Shown: in pieces, positions 26,693-33,684 of the stretch
Numbering within the stretch: the stretch's first letter is position 1
Layout: each line of letters begins with the position of its first letter
Assembly: GCA_034003765.1 (NCBI GenBank)
Contig: JAVEXZ010000016.1
Coordinates: forward strand, 1 to 42,625
Origin: JAAZGD01 sp034003765
Lineage (GTDB): Bacteria; Bacillota; Clostridia; Peptostreptococcales; Anaerovoracaceae
Direction: 5' to 3'
Length of the DNA stretch: 42,625 nt
The notes under the pieces: generated by a model
Database searches by the model: none
The model's input: the letters and a program-made list of their open reading frames with translations, nothing else
Told to the model about the DNA's origin: nothing
Program-made: the position numbers and the translations under genes

Positions 26693-26720
26693 TTGCTATT
26701 TTTATAATAACAACTATAAT
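26693..26720 (+). promoter_or_regulatory. likely promoter of the DUF134 gene
   Basis: TTGCTA (26693-26698), a 16-nt spacer and a perfect TATAAT (26715-26720), 39 nt ahead of the ATG. AGTTG and CAACT arms flank the spacer (26692-26716), a possible weak operator for the HTH protein encoded downstream. Confidence 0.6.
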
Positions 26721-26758
26721 TAATGTATAGGTATTAGCATTTAAGGAGGGAGATTGTT

Positions 26759-27121
26759 ATGGCAAGGCCAAGAAAATGGAGAAGAGTGTGTAATCTGCCT
26801 GGAAGTAATCGATTTGGCCCTCTTGATCCAACTGGAGAAGGCTTGCCAACTGTTACTATGACAGTGGACGAATATGAAACAATTCGTTGGATTGATTTAG
26901 AAGGGTTGAATCAAGAAGAGTGTGCTCTTCAAATGAATATTGCCAGGACCACGGTTCAAGGCATATACAATGATGCGCGAAAAAAATTAGCTGAATCACT
27001 GGTGGATGGTAGAGTCTTGTTAATAAGTGGTGGGCAGTATCAACTTTGTGGTGAAAGTGAAGGGCCTTTTTGCGAAAGAAATTGCCAGCACCAAAGAAGA
27101 GGCCAGAGGCCTCTTAAATAA
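26759..27121 (+). CDS. DUF134 family DNA-binding protein
   Basis: The 120-residue protein starts MARPRKWRRVCNLPGSNRFGP, the DUF134 signature. A sigma-70 region-4-like helix-turn-helix covers about residues 38-80 (TVDEYETIRWIDLEGLNQEECALQMNIARTTVQGIYNDARKKLAESL). The C-terminus has a short Cys-containing tail (CGESEGPFCERNCQHQ) that may bind metal. DUF134 genes often lie next to genes of the NifB/NifX iron-molybdenum cofactor family; no such gene is next to it here. AAGGAGGGAG precedes the ATG. A perfect hairpin of AAGAGGCC and GGCCTCTT (27097-27115) overlaps its stop codon. Confidence 0.88.
   Translation: MARPRKWRRVCNLPGSNRFGPLDPTGEGLPTVTMTVDEYETIRWIDLEGLNQEECALQMNIARTTVQGIYNDARKKLAESLVDGRVLLISGGQYQLCGESEGPFCERNCQHQRRGQRPLK
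27097..27115. terminator. compact hairpin over the DUF134 stop codon
   Basis: AAGAGGCC and GGCCTCTT form a perfect 8-bp stem with a 3-nt AGA loop. A T5 run follows only about 13 nt downstream, so it is a weak terminator candidate between convergent DUF134 and ilvA. Confidence 0.45.
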
Positions 27122-27146
27122 GTTTTTAGTTTATTACTGGAAAGGC

Positions 27147-28373
27147 TTAATCCCCTGGTCCACATACATTTTCGGAAAGAGTAAGCCCAACAGAAGTGAG
27201 GGCTTCTTTTATTTGTTTAAGGTGGTCATGATTCTTCGTTTCCATTGTGACCCTTAAAAAGCATCCATTGATGGCAGTATTTTCACCACCAGGGTCGTGG
27301 TATACTTTAGTAACATTTGCTCCCAAATCGGCAATAATTGCAGATACAAGTTTCAGTTGTCCTGGCTTGTCTAAAAGTTCTATAGTTAGGTCTGTAAGCC
27401 TTCCAGAAGTTAATAAGCCCCGGTGAATTACTCTTGAAAGAATGTTTACATCTATATTCCCACCAGAAAGAATAGCACAAACTTTTTTCCCTTCTAGGGG
27501 AAGCTTATTAAACATAGCAGCAGCAATAGAAACTGCTCCAGCACCTTCAGCTACCAGCTTTTGTTGTTCCATTAATGTTAGGATAGCAGTAGCGATTTCG
27601 TCATCTGAGACTGTAACTATATCATCTACATATTGGTCACACATTTCGTATGTAAGTTCTCCAGGCATTTTAACAGCAATTCCGTCAGCAAATGTTTCAA
27701 CCTGGAAAAGACTACATCGGGTGTGTTCGTTAATTGAATTACACATGCTGGCAGCACCAGCAGCTTGAACTCCATAGATTTTACACTCGGGTTTGAGGGA
27801 CTTAATTGCATAGCCAATACCAGAGATTAAACCTCCACCTCCGATTGGAACGATAATAGCCCCTATATCAGGCATTTCTCTTAAAATCTCTAAGGCAATA
27901 GTTCCTTGTCCTGCTATAACATCTTCATCATCAAATGGATGGATGAAGATGCCCCCTGTTTCCTTTTGATATTCCACTGCAGCTTGGTAGGCGTCGTCAT
28001 ATACACCGTCAATTAATTGGATGTTTGCTCCGTAGCTACGGGTGGCTTCAACTTTAGATATAGGTGCGGTACTTGGCAAAAAAATTGTTGAAGAAATTCC
28101 GTTTCTAGCTGCTGCAAGAGCTACACCTTGAGCATGGTTACCAGCTGAACAGGCAATTACTCCTTTTGATTTGTCCAGATCGTTTAGAGTTGATATTTTG
28201 AAATATGAACCTCTAATTTTGAAGGAACCTGTTACTTGAAGGTTTTCTGTTTTCAAATATAAGTTCTCTCCAGCAATAAGGTTATGACCAGGAACGATTT
28301 CAGTTTCACGAATCACACCATTTAGGCTATGAGCCGCTTGATATATGCGATCTAACGTAAGAATAGTCTTCAC
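27147..28373 (-). CDS. ilvA: threonine ammonia-lyase (threonine dehydratase)
   Basis: The 408-residue PLP enzyme deaminates threonine to 2-oxobutyrate. The PLP lysine is Lys52 in VTGSFKIRGSY. The phosphate-binding loop is IVPIGGGGLISGIGYAIK. SAGNHAQGVALAA and EGAGAVSIAA are typical. A C-terminal ACT-like domain (about 325-405) is present once, matching the shorter form found as catabolic or isoleucine-pathway enzyme; no other ilv genes are nearby. The start is odd: GTG at 28373 is fused to a G6 tract, giving the ribosome-binding site almost no spacing. An ATT six bases into the frame would be spaced better but would be a rare start. The gene is convergent with DUF134. Confidence 0.92.
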   Translation of the reverse strand: MKTILTLDRIYQAAHSLNGVIRETEIVPGHNLIAGENLYLKTENLQVTGSFKIRGSYFKISTLNDLDKSKGVIACSAGNHAQGVALAAARNGISSTIFLPSTAPISKVEATRSYGANIQLIDGVYDDAYQAAVEYQKETGGIFIHPFDDEDVIAGQGTIALEILREMPDIGAIIVPIGGGGLISGIGYAIKSLKPECKIYGVQAAGAASMCNSINEHTRCSLFQVETFADGIAVKMPGELTYEMCDQYVDDIVTVSDDEIATAILTLMEQQKLVAEGAGAVSIAAAMFNKLPLEGKKVCAILSGGNIDVNILSRVIHRGLLTSGRLTDLTIELLDKPGQLKLVSAIIADLGANVTKVYHDPGGENTAINGCFLRVTMETKNHDHLKQIKEALTSVGLTLSENVCGPGD

Positions 28374-28606
28374 CCCCCTTAAATTAACTACCTTTTGATA
28401 ATATACTATTTTTTACATTTGTGCACCTGTTTTATTGAAATTCACTAAAAAAAACAATTTTACTTGTGATAAACAACAATATTATATTTCTGTAGCTAGT
28501 GCTTTTATATAATAATCATCTTTCACTATGACTTTCCTTGCTGATATAATAAGGCAAAGCCTTAATATCTATAGTGAATTTTTAATAAAGATAGAAATTG
28601 CTTAAG
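28374..28606. other. upstream region of ilvA, no gene seen
   Basis: I looked for a T-box leader on the minus strand and found neither the AGGGTGGNACCGCG core nor a matching terminator. Minus-strand TATATT near 28404 is a possible -10 for ilvA, with no good -35. A small AAGGCTTTGCCTT hairpin lies near 28560. Nothing else could be identified. Confidence 0.4.
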
Positions 28607-28646
28607 TTAAAAATGGACCACCATTTATAAGATGCTCCATTTTTAA
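28607..28646 (-). terminator. terminator of the tRNA-Ser gene
   Basis: TTAAAAATGGA (28607-28617) and TCCATTTTTAA (28636-28646) form a perfect 11-bp stem with A/T flanks. It lies 56 nt past the tRNA 3' end in its reading direction and would stop that transcript before ilvA. Confidence 0.7.
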
Positions 28647-28701
28647 TAATCTTATTTTTTTGGCCTTAATACTTTGGGTATTAAAATCAGGGGTTTATGA
28701 A

Positions 28702-28790
28702 TGGCGGAGAGAGTGGGATTCGAACCCACGTGGGATTTCTCCCAAACTGATTTCGAGTCAGCCCCGTTATGACCACTTCGATACCTCTCC
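28702..28790 (-). tRNA. tRNA-Ser (anticodon CGA)
   Basis: Read on the minus strand, the gene runs from GGAGAGG to CTCTCC, discriminator G and an encoded CCA, 89 nt in all. The anticodon arm is CTGA-CTCGAAA-TCAG, giving anticodon CGA for the UCG codon. The long variable arm, with GGGA pairing TCCC, is typical of serine tRNA. The T arm has GTGGG-TTCGAAT-CCCAC. The 7-bp acceptor stem includes one G-U pair. Confidence 0.96.
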
Positions 28791-28803
28791 ACAAATCTTT
28801 TTA

Positions 28804-28812
28804 ATTATACCA
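28804..28812 (-). promoter_or_regulatory. extended -10 promoter of tRNA-Ser
   Basis: On the minus strand TGGTATAAT is an extended -10 element 14 nt upstream of the tRNA 5' end. The region 17 nt further up (TTTATT) is a poor -35, which fits an extended -10 promoter. Confidence 0.6.
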
Positions 28813-28824
28813 AAACATTCTCAT

Positions 28825-28852
28825 TTAATAAAGGGTAAAATTATAGTATACT
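28825..28852 (+). promoter_or_regulatory. possible promoter of the lipid kinase gene cluster
   Basis: TTAATA (28825-28830), a 16-nt spacer and TATACT (28847-28852), 40 nt upstream of the lipid kinase ATG. It would drive the six-gene cluster to 33634. Confidence 0.45.
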
Positions 28853-28891
28853 TAAAAGGTATGTTGTATTTTAATGATTATGAGGTTTTAG

Positions 28892-29848
28892 ATGAAACAT
28901 TTATTTATTGTAAACCCCACAGCAGGTAAAGGAATTGGCCATGAGGATCTGATAGAAAGAATCATTGAGGCTGGTAAGGCTTTAGAAGCAGAGGTAAATG
29001 TATATACTACAAAAGAACTTTATGATGGATACTATTACACAAAAGATTTTTTAAGCAAATTACCACCAGGGTCTAGCCTTCGAGTATATTCTTGTGGTGG
29101 GGATGGAAGTCTAAACGAGATTATGAATGCCATGGCTGAGTTTTCCACCACCCATGAACTTTTTTTGGGATGTGTTCCAACGGGCACAGGCAATGATTTT
29201 GTGCGAAACTTCCAAGATGTTGATTTTACCGACATAAAAAACCAAATACAAGCTAACAGTAAAAAAGTGGACCTAATAGCTTTTAAGTACAATGATGGCA
29301 AGAAAGAAGCTTTTCGTCGTTGTATCAATATGTTTAATATTGGCTTTGACTGCGATGTTGTTTATAGAACCTCTATACTAAAAAAATACCCTCTTTTACA
29401 GGGATCCATGGCATACCTAATGGGAATACTTTTTACCCTCATAAAGAAGAAGGCTACAAACCTAGAGATCGAATTTGAGGATGGAACAAAAAACAAGGGC
29501 ACTTTATTAATGGCCTCTATAGGTAATGGGGGCTATTGTGGTGGAGGACTTAAGGGCCTTCCAAGAGCAAAGGTGGATGACGGGATTATGGATGTTAGTC
29601 TTGTTAAAAACATTCCCAGAAGAGCCTTTATTTCCTTGTTTCCTTACTACTCAAAAGGAACTCATCTTGAAAGACCAAACATTGAAGAAATAGTAAATTA
29701 TAAGCAGTGTAAAAGTCTTGTGATAAGGCCTTCAGGAGGAAGCTTAATGCTTTGTACTGATGGTGAGATATTTGAGACAGGAACTATTGAATTCCTGGTT
29801 GAGCCACTGGCCTTGGATTTTATTGTTCCCACATCCCAAGTTAAATAA
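28892..29848 (+). CDS. diacylglycerol kinase family (YegS/DgkB-like) lipid kinase
   Basis: The 318-residue protein phosphorylates a lipid such as diacylglycerol using ATP, judged from its family. It starts KHLFIVNPTAGKG, has the nucleotide-binding SCGGDGSLNEIMNAM (GGDGS at 69-73) and the catalytic-domain motif PTGTGNDF (96-103). The C-terminal beta-sandwich domain contains GNGGYCGGGLKGLPRAKVDDGIMDV. No membrane helix is evident; the enzyme would act at the inner face of the membrane. The ATG has a GAGG upstream. The next gene starts 10 nt after the stop, so it opens a tight cluster. Confidence 0.9.
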   Translation: MKHLFIVNPTAGKGIGHEDLIERIIEAGKALEAEVNVYTTKELYDGYYYTKDFLSKLPPGSSLRVYSCGGDGSLNEIMNAMAEFSTTHELFLGCVPTGTGNDFVRNFQDVDFTDIKNQIQANSKKVDLIAFKYNDGKKEAFRRCINMFNIGFDCDVVYRTSILKKYPLLQGSMAYLMGILFTLIKKKATNLEIEFEDGTKNKGTLLMASIGNGGYCGGGLKGLPRAKVDDGIMDVSLVKNIPRRAFISLFPYYSKGTHLERPNIEEIVNYKQCKSLVIRPSGGSLMLCTDGEIFETGTIEFLVEPLALDFIVPTSQVK

Positions 29849-29858
29849 GGAAAGCATC

Positions 29859-30689
29859 ATGATTGAACATATTGAATGGATAAGAATCAACCCCGCAGGG
29901 AATATCACTTGTTTGGTTACCACAAAGGTGGCAAGGGAACTATATATGGAAGTGGCAAACCAGATACTTTCTCTTCCAGGAAAAGATTTCGAACAAGTTG
30001 GATTTATAATTGATGATGTGACTATGGAAATGGCGGGCTTAGAGTTTTGCGGCAATGCATCCCGGGCTTTTGCCTTATGGTCTGCTAAAAAACGAGGTTT
30101 ACTAGGCCAGCACAATATTTTGGTAAGAGTATCTGGAATAGAAAAGCCTCTTGAGGTTTTCGTAGACACTCAAAACAACTTTACCCGAGCTTTTATGCCA
30201 TTACCAGAGAAAATGGAGCTTATCCCTAAGGGAACAATAATGGATTGTCCCCAAATCTTAAAGGTGGATTTAGGGGGAATTATCCATTTTGTAGTTTTAG
30301 ACCTTCCATATTCAGATTCTATTTTTAATTTAATCAAGGATTTTGGCATGTCTCATTTTCAACCGCCCGCTTTAGGAGTCATGTTTGTTGATTCCCAGAC
30401 TTTTGATATGATTCCAATTGTTTATGTAAAAGAAGTAGATACAATATATCATGAGGGAAGCTGCGGATCTGGAACACTTGCAGCCTTAATAGCCCTTGAA
30501 GAAAAGTTGAGTCTAGGAGAAGAGGTTTTTCGTTGCAATCTCAGTCAGCCTAGAGGCAAGATAGGTGGGACCTTATATAAAAATGGAAATATTATTGAAA
30601 AAATTACTATAGAAGGTCCCGTAGAGATAGGCGAAATTGAAAAGGCGGCTCTTGGGGATTTTATGGGTTCAAATGAAGAGGAGGATTAA
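29859..30689 (+). CDS. DapF-fold amino-acid epimerase/racemase of unknown substrate
   Basis: From ATG 29859 with AAGGAAAG upstream, the protein has 276 residues, close to the length of diaminopimelate epimerase. It carries both halves of the duplicated DapF fold with the two catalytic cysteines: Cys64 in EFCGNASRAFALW and Cys202 in HEGSCGSGTLAALIALEE. An N-terminal INPAGNITCLV stands where DapF has GLGND. The sequence around these motifs departs clearly from true DapF and looks more like the wider family that includes histidine racemase (CntK). A racemase or epimerase acting on another amino acid is therefore more likely than lysine biosynthesis. A LysO-like exporter starts 3 nt after its stop, which suggests a linked substrate. 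Confidence 0.8.
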   Translation: MIEHIEWIRINPAGNITCLVTTKVARELYMEVANQILSLPGKDFEQVGFIIDDVTMEMAGLEFCGNASRAFALWSAKKRGLLGQHNILVRVSGIEKPLEVFVDTQNNFTRAFMPLPEKMELIPKGTIMDCPQILKVDLGGIIHFVVLDLPYSDSIFNLIKDFGMSHFQPPALGVMFVDSQTFDMIPIVYVKEVDTIYHEGSCGSGTLAALIALEEKLSLGEEVFRCNLSQPRGKIGGTLYKNGNIIEKITIEGPVEIGEIEKAALGDFMGSNEEED

Positions 30690-30692
30690 TAA

Positions 30693-30989
30693 TTGAAACT
30701 TTTGGTGCTATATCTAGGTATGGCGGTAGTTGGATATTTTGTAGGAAAAGAAATCCAGAAGAAGAATGGAAGACGGCCTGTTGCGGCAAAAGCTGCTACC
30801 GTATCTGTTCTTGCCTTGGTGTTCGTTATGGGAAGCAGAATTGGTTCGGATGAAAGAGTTGTAGCCAACCTGTCAACAATTGGGGTTAATGCATTTATTT
30901 TAACCATGGCTACATTTATAGGATCTATTCTATTTGTCTTCTTAGCCAGAAAATTGGTTGGGATTGATCGAAAGGGGATTAAGTCATGA
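30693..30989 (+). CDS. LysO-like exporter, N-terminal part as a separate small membrane protein
   Basis: The 98-residue protein has three hydrophobic helices and corresponds to the first part of the LysO (DUF340) lysine exporter: KLLVLYLGMAVVGYFVGKEIQ, a central helix around VSVLALVFVMGSRIGSDE, then NAFILTMATFIGSILFVFLARKLV. The GSRIGSDE motif is the family hallmark. Translation starts at TTG 30693 with AGGAGG ahead. The stop overlaps the next ATG by four bases (ATGA), and the two proteins likely assemble as one transporter. A split LysO is not a frameshift: each half has its own start signal. Confidence 0.82.
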   Translation: MKLLVLYLGMAVVGYFVGKEIQKKNGRRPVAAKAATVSVLALVFVMGSRIGSDERVVANLSTIGVNAFILTMATFIGSILFVFLARKLVGIDRKGIKS

Positions 30990-31579
30990 CAAAATGGATT
31001 ATGATAGCTGTGGTTCTTGGTTTTATATCTGGGGCTACATTTTTACCCCAGGCTTTTATAACAATATCTGGCCCCCTATTAATTGTTGGACTCTCTCTCC
31101 TCTTATTTTTTGTAGGAATTGATTTAGGCATAGAAGGTACGGTAATCCAAAACTTCAAAAAAGTGGGACTAAGAGTTCTCATATTCCCTATAGGGATTAT
31201 TTTAGGTACTTTGTTTTTCGCCTATTTAGTGTCTTTCTTTTTACCTATTACGCCACAAGAAAGCATGGCTGTTAGTGCAGGCTTTGGTTGGTATACCTTA
31301 GCTCCTATAATCCTTGCTGACCACAGTGCCGAAATCTCGGCATTATCATTTTTATATAATGTTATGAGAGAAATGTTTGGAATCATTCTAATACCAATTG
31401 TGGCTAAATATATTGGTTTCATAGAAGCAACAAGTTTGCCAGGGGCTGCCGCAATGGACGTATGCCTGCCCATTGTAGAAAGAGCCACAGCACCAAACAT
31501 AACCATATATAGTTTTGTAAGTGGCGTATCATTAAGCATTGCTGTGCCAATCTTGGTACCATTAATTATAGGTTTATAG
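30986..31579 (+). CDS. LysO-like exporter, C-terminal part
   Basis: The 197-residue membrane protein has about five to six helices and contains LLFFVGIDLGIEGTV, GFGWYTLAPIILAD, and LYNVMREMFGIILIPIVAKYIG with the conserved acidic and arginine residues of the LysO family. VCLPIVERATAPNITIYSFVSGV follows. LysO of Escherichia coli exports lysine; in this organism the substrate is not proved and could be the product of the adjoining epimerase. It overlaps the preceding half by four bases and ends 16 nt before the MoxR gene. Confidence 0.85.
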   Translation: MTKWIMIAVVLGFISGATFLPQAFITISGPLLIVGLSLLLFFVGIDLGIEGTVIQNFKKVGLRVLIFPIGIILGTLFFAYLVSFFLPITPQESMAVSAGFGWYTLAPIILADHSAEISALSFLYNVMREMFGIILIPIVAKYIGFIEATSLPGAAAMDVCLPIVERATAPNITIYSFVSGVSLSIAVPILVPLIIGL

Positions 31580-31595
31580 AAAGGAATTATTCGAT

Positions 31596-32438
31596 ATGCA
31601 GGAACAATCAAAATATAAAGGCAGCCAAGACTATGTGGTAACGGAAGAATTGATGAATGCCGTTAATGTGGCTATTGCCTTAAAAAAGCCCTTGCTCATA
31701 AAAGGTGAACCTGGAACAGGTAAAACTATGCTGGCCCAATCAATAGCGGAAGCTCTTGGTATCGATTTGTTGGTATGGAGCATTAAATCCACAACAAAGG
31801 CTCAAGAGGGACTGTACACATACGATACGGTACAACGCTTATATGATAGTCAATTTGGTGAGGGTGATGTAAAAGATATTGGAAGATATGTGAAATTAGG
31901 CAGGATGGGTGAGGCTTTCGTAGCTGACACACCTCCAGTGCTTCTTATAGATGAGATAGATAAGGCGGACCTAGAATTTCCCAACGATCTTCTTTGGGAG
32001 CTAGACAAAATGGAATTCTACATTCCAGAAACAAAAGAAACCATCGTTGCAAAGAATCGCCCCATAGTTATAATAACCAGCAATGCTGAGAAGGAACTAC
32101 CTGATGCCTTTTTAAGAAGGTGTATTTTTCATTATATTGCATTCCCAGATAAGGACAAAATGGAAGAAATAGTAAAAGTTCATTACGGAAATGTAGAAAA
32201 GACCCTAATGGATAATGCTATTGAAGCTTTTTATAAACTTAGGGAAATGAAAGACCTACAGAAACTGCCTTCAACTTCTGAATTATTAGACTGGCTACAA
32301 GCCCTTATGCTTGGTGGAGTAGATGTTGCAAAGATAGTGGAAGAAATACCTTACGTTGGTGTTTTATTAAAGAAAAATCAAGATATAGAAGTTATGTATG
32401 AGATAAAGGAAAAGGGATACTCCCTGAGGAACTGGTAA
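31596..32438 (+). CDS. MoxR-type AAA+ ATPase
   Basis: The 280-residue protein is a single AAA+ domain. Walker A is GEPGTGKT (37-44), Walker B PPVLLIDEIDKADLEF (about 112-126), sensor 1 is IVIITSNAEKELPDAFLRRC with the arginine finger region, and a small helical lid follows. MoxR-type ATPases act as chaperones that assemble or activate enzyme complexes, nearly always with a VWA partner. That partner is encoded 2 nt downstream. In aerobes this pair often goes with CO dehydrogenase or methanol dehydrogenase genes; none is here, so the client is unknown. Confidence 0.9.
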   Translation: MQEQSKYKGSQDYVVTEELMNAVNVAIALKKPLLIKGEPGTGKTMLAQSIAEALGIDLLVWSIKSTTKAQEGLYTYDTVQRLYDSQFGEGDVKDIGRYVKLGRMGEAFVADTPPVLLIDEIDKADLEFPNDLLWELDKMEFYIPETKETIVAKNRPIVIITSNAEKELPDAFLRRCIFHYIAFPDKDKMEEIVKVHYGNVEKTLMDNAIEAFYKLREMKDLQKLPSTSELLDWLQALMLGGVDVAKIVEEIPYVGVLLKKNQDIEVMYEIKEKGYSLRNW

Positions 32439-32440
32439 AA

Positions 32441-33634
32441 GTGTTTATAGATTTTTTTTATCACTTAAGAAATCGTCAAATAGACGTATCAATGGATGAG
32501 TGGCTAACCCTTACAGAAGCCTTGTGTAAGGGGTTAGCTGATTCAAGTTTTCAACAATTCTATCATCTTTCTCGTGCCATTTTGGTTAAAAGTGAAGTTG
32601 ATTTTGATAGGTTTGATATGGCCTTTGCAGAGTACTTTCAAGGGGTTGAAACGCCAGAAGATTTGCCTGGGGAATTTTGGGACTGGCTTAGCAATGATAC
32701 CCTGGAGGGTAAGCTTGAAGACCAGTACTTCACTGATGGCCAGAGGAAGGAGCTGGAAGAACTTCTGGAAACCTTTCGCCAAAGGCAACTGGAACAAAAA
32801 GAGAAGCATGATGGAGGCAGCTACTGGATCGGTACAGGGGGAACTTCAACCCAAGGCCACTCTGGCTATAATGAAGCCGGGATTAGGGCAGGAGGGGAAA
32901 GCAGACACCGTTCTGCCCTTCAAATAGCGGGAGAGCGGAATTTCAGAGATTTTCGTGAAGACCAAGTTATTGATATACGTCAATTTCAAATGGCATTTCG
33001 CAAACTCAGACAGTATTCTTCTCGGATTGATAGTGAAAACTTAGAATTAAACATAGATGAAACAATTGATGAAACCTGTAAAAGTGGGGGCTTATTAAAA
33101 CTGGCTTACGAAAAGCCAAGAAAAAACACAGTTAAGATTCTCTTACTTATGGATTCTGATGGTTCAATGCTTCCCTACAGTAGGCTTTGCAACCGTCTTT
33201 TTAAGTCGGCAAACCAAGCCAACCACTTTAAAGACTTCAAGGTATATTATTTTCACAACTGTATCTATGAATTTCTATACAAAACTCCTCAGTGCAAAAA
33301 GAATGATTGGGTTGACACACAATGGGTCCTATCAAACCTAGACAGTGAGTATAAAGTGGTTTTGGTTGGGGATGGAACAATGGCTCCTTCTGAGCTTTTC
33401 AGAAAAGGCGGTAATTGTATTCTGGGTATGTATAACGAAGAGTTGGGGATTGATTGGTTAAAAAGAATCCGCAAACATTATCCCCACAGCATATGGTTAA
33501 ATCCGATTTCAGAGAGAAACTGGGGCTCAGTGTATGGCTCTACCACAATACAAGAAATCAAAGATGTATTTCCCATGTACGAACTGACCTTAGATGGTTT
33601 GGATCGAGGGATAAAGAAACTCTTGAATAAATAA
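32441..33634 (+). CDS. VWA domain protein (CoxE/COG3552-like)
   Basis: The 397-residue protein starts at GTG 32441, 2 nt after the MoxR stop. The N-terminal ~115 residues (FIDFFYHLRNRQIDVSMDEW) are helical. A Gly/Ser-rich linker runs through ~120-160. The VWA domain covers about 230-395. Its metal site reads MDSDGSM (Asp238, Asp240, Ser242), so the middle serine of the usual DxSxS is Asp. GDGTMAPSEL supplies the other site loop. The protein is the partner of the MoxR ATPase, probably contacting the client protein. The modified metal site is a family trait or a local variant; I cannot tell without comparisons. Confidence 0.87.
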   Translation: MFIDFFYHLRNRQIDVSMDEWLTLTEALCKGLADSSFQQFYHLSRAILVKSEVDFDRFDMAFAEYFQGVETPEDLPGEFWDWLSNDTLEGKLEDQYFTDGQRKELEELLETFRQRQLEQKEKHDGGSYWIGTGGTSTQGHSGYNEAGIRAGGESRHRSALQIAGERNFRDFREDQVIDIRQFQMAFRKLRQYSSRIDSENLELNIDETIDETCKSGGLLKLAYEKPRKNTVKILLLMDSDGSMLPYSRLCNRLFKSANQANHFKDFKVYYFHNCIYEFLYKTPQCKKNDWVDTQWVLSNLDSEYKVVLVGDGTMAPSELFRKGGNCILGMYNEELGIDWLKRIRKHYPHSIWLNPISERNWGSVYGSTTIQEIKDVFPMYELTLDGLDRGIKKLLNK

Positions 33635-33648
33635 TTTAATTGATTCTT

Positions 33649-33678
33649 TTGCTAATAATATTTTTGAGTGGGTATAAT
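33649..33678 (+). promoter_or_regulatory. promoter placing transcription at the regulator's ATG
   Basis: TTGCTA (33649-33654), an 18-nt spacer and a perfect TATAAT (33673-33678). The expected start, about 7 nt past the -10, falls on the A of the ATG at 33685, which would give a leaderless mRNA. Confidence 0.6.
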
Positions 33679-33684
33679 ATTAAT

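Noticed and set aside
28374..28606. T-box leader for ilvA
   Set aside because: No T-box core sequence or paired terminator could be found on the minus strand.
28660..28929. Plus-strand open frame of 89 residues
   Set aside because: It runs across the antisense strand of tRNA-Ser and into the lipid kinase start; it has no ribosome-binding site.
29760..29858. N-terminal extension of the DapF-like protein
   Set aside because: It overlaps the lipid kinase gene and has no start signal; ATG 29859 with AAGGAAAG gives the family length.
30693..31579. Frameshifted lysO pseudogene
   Set aside because: Both halves have their own start and ribosome-binding signals, and the ATGA overlap is a normal coupling arrangement.
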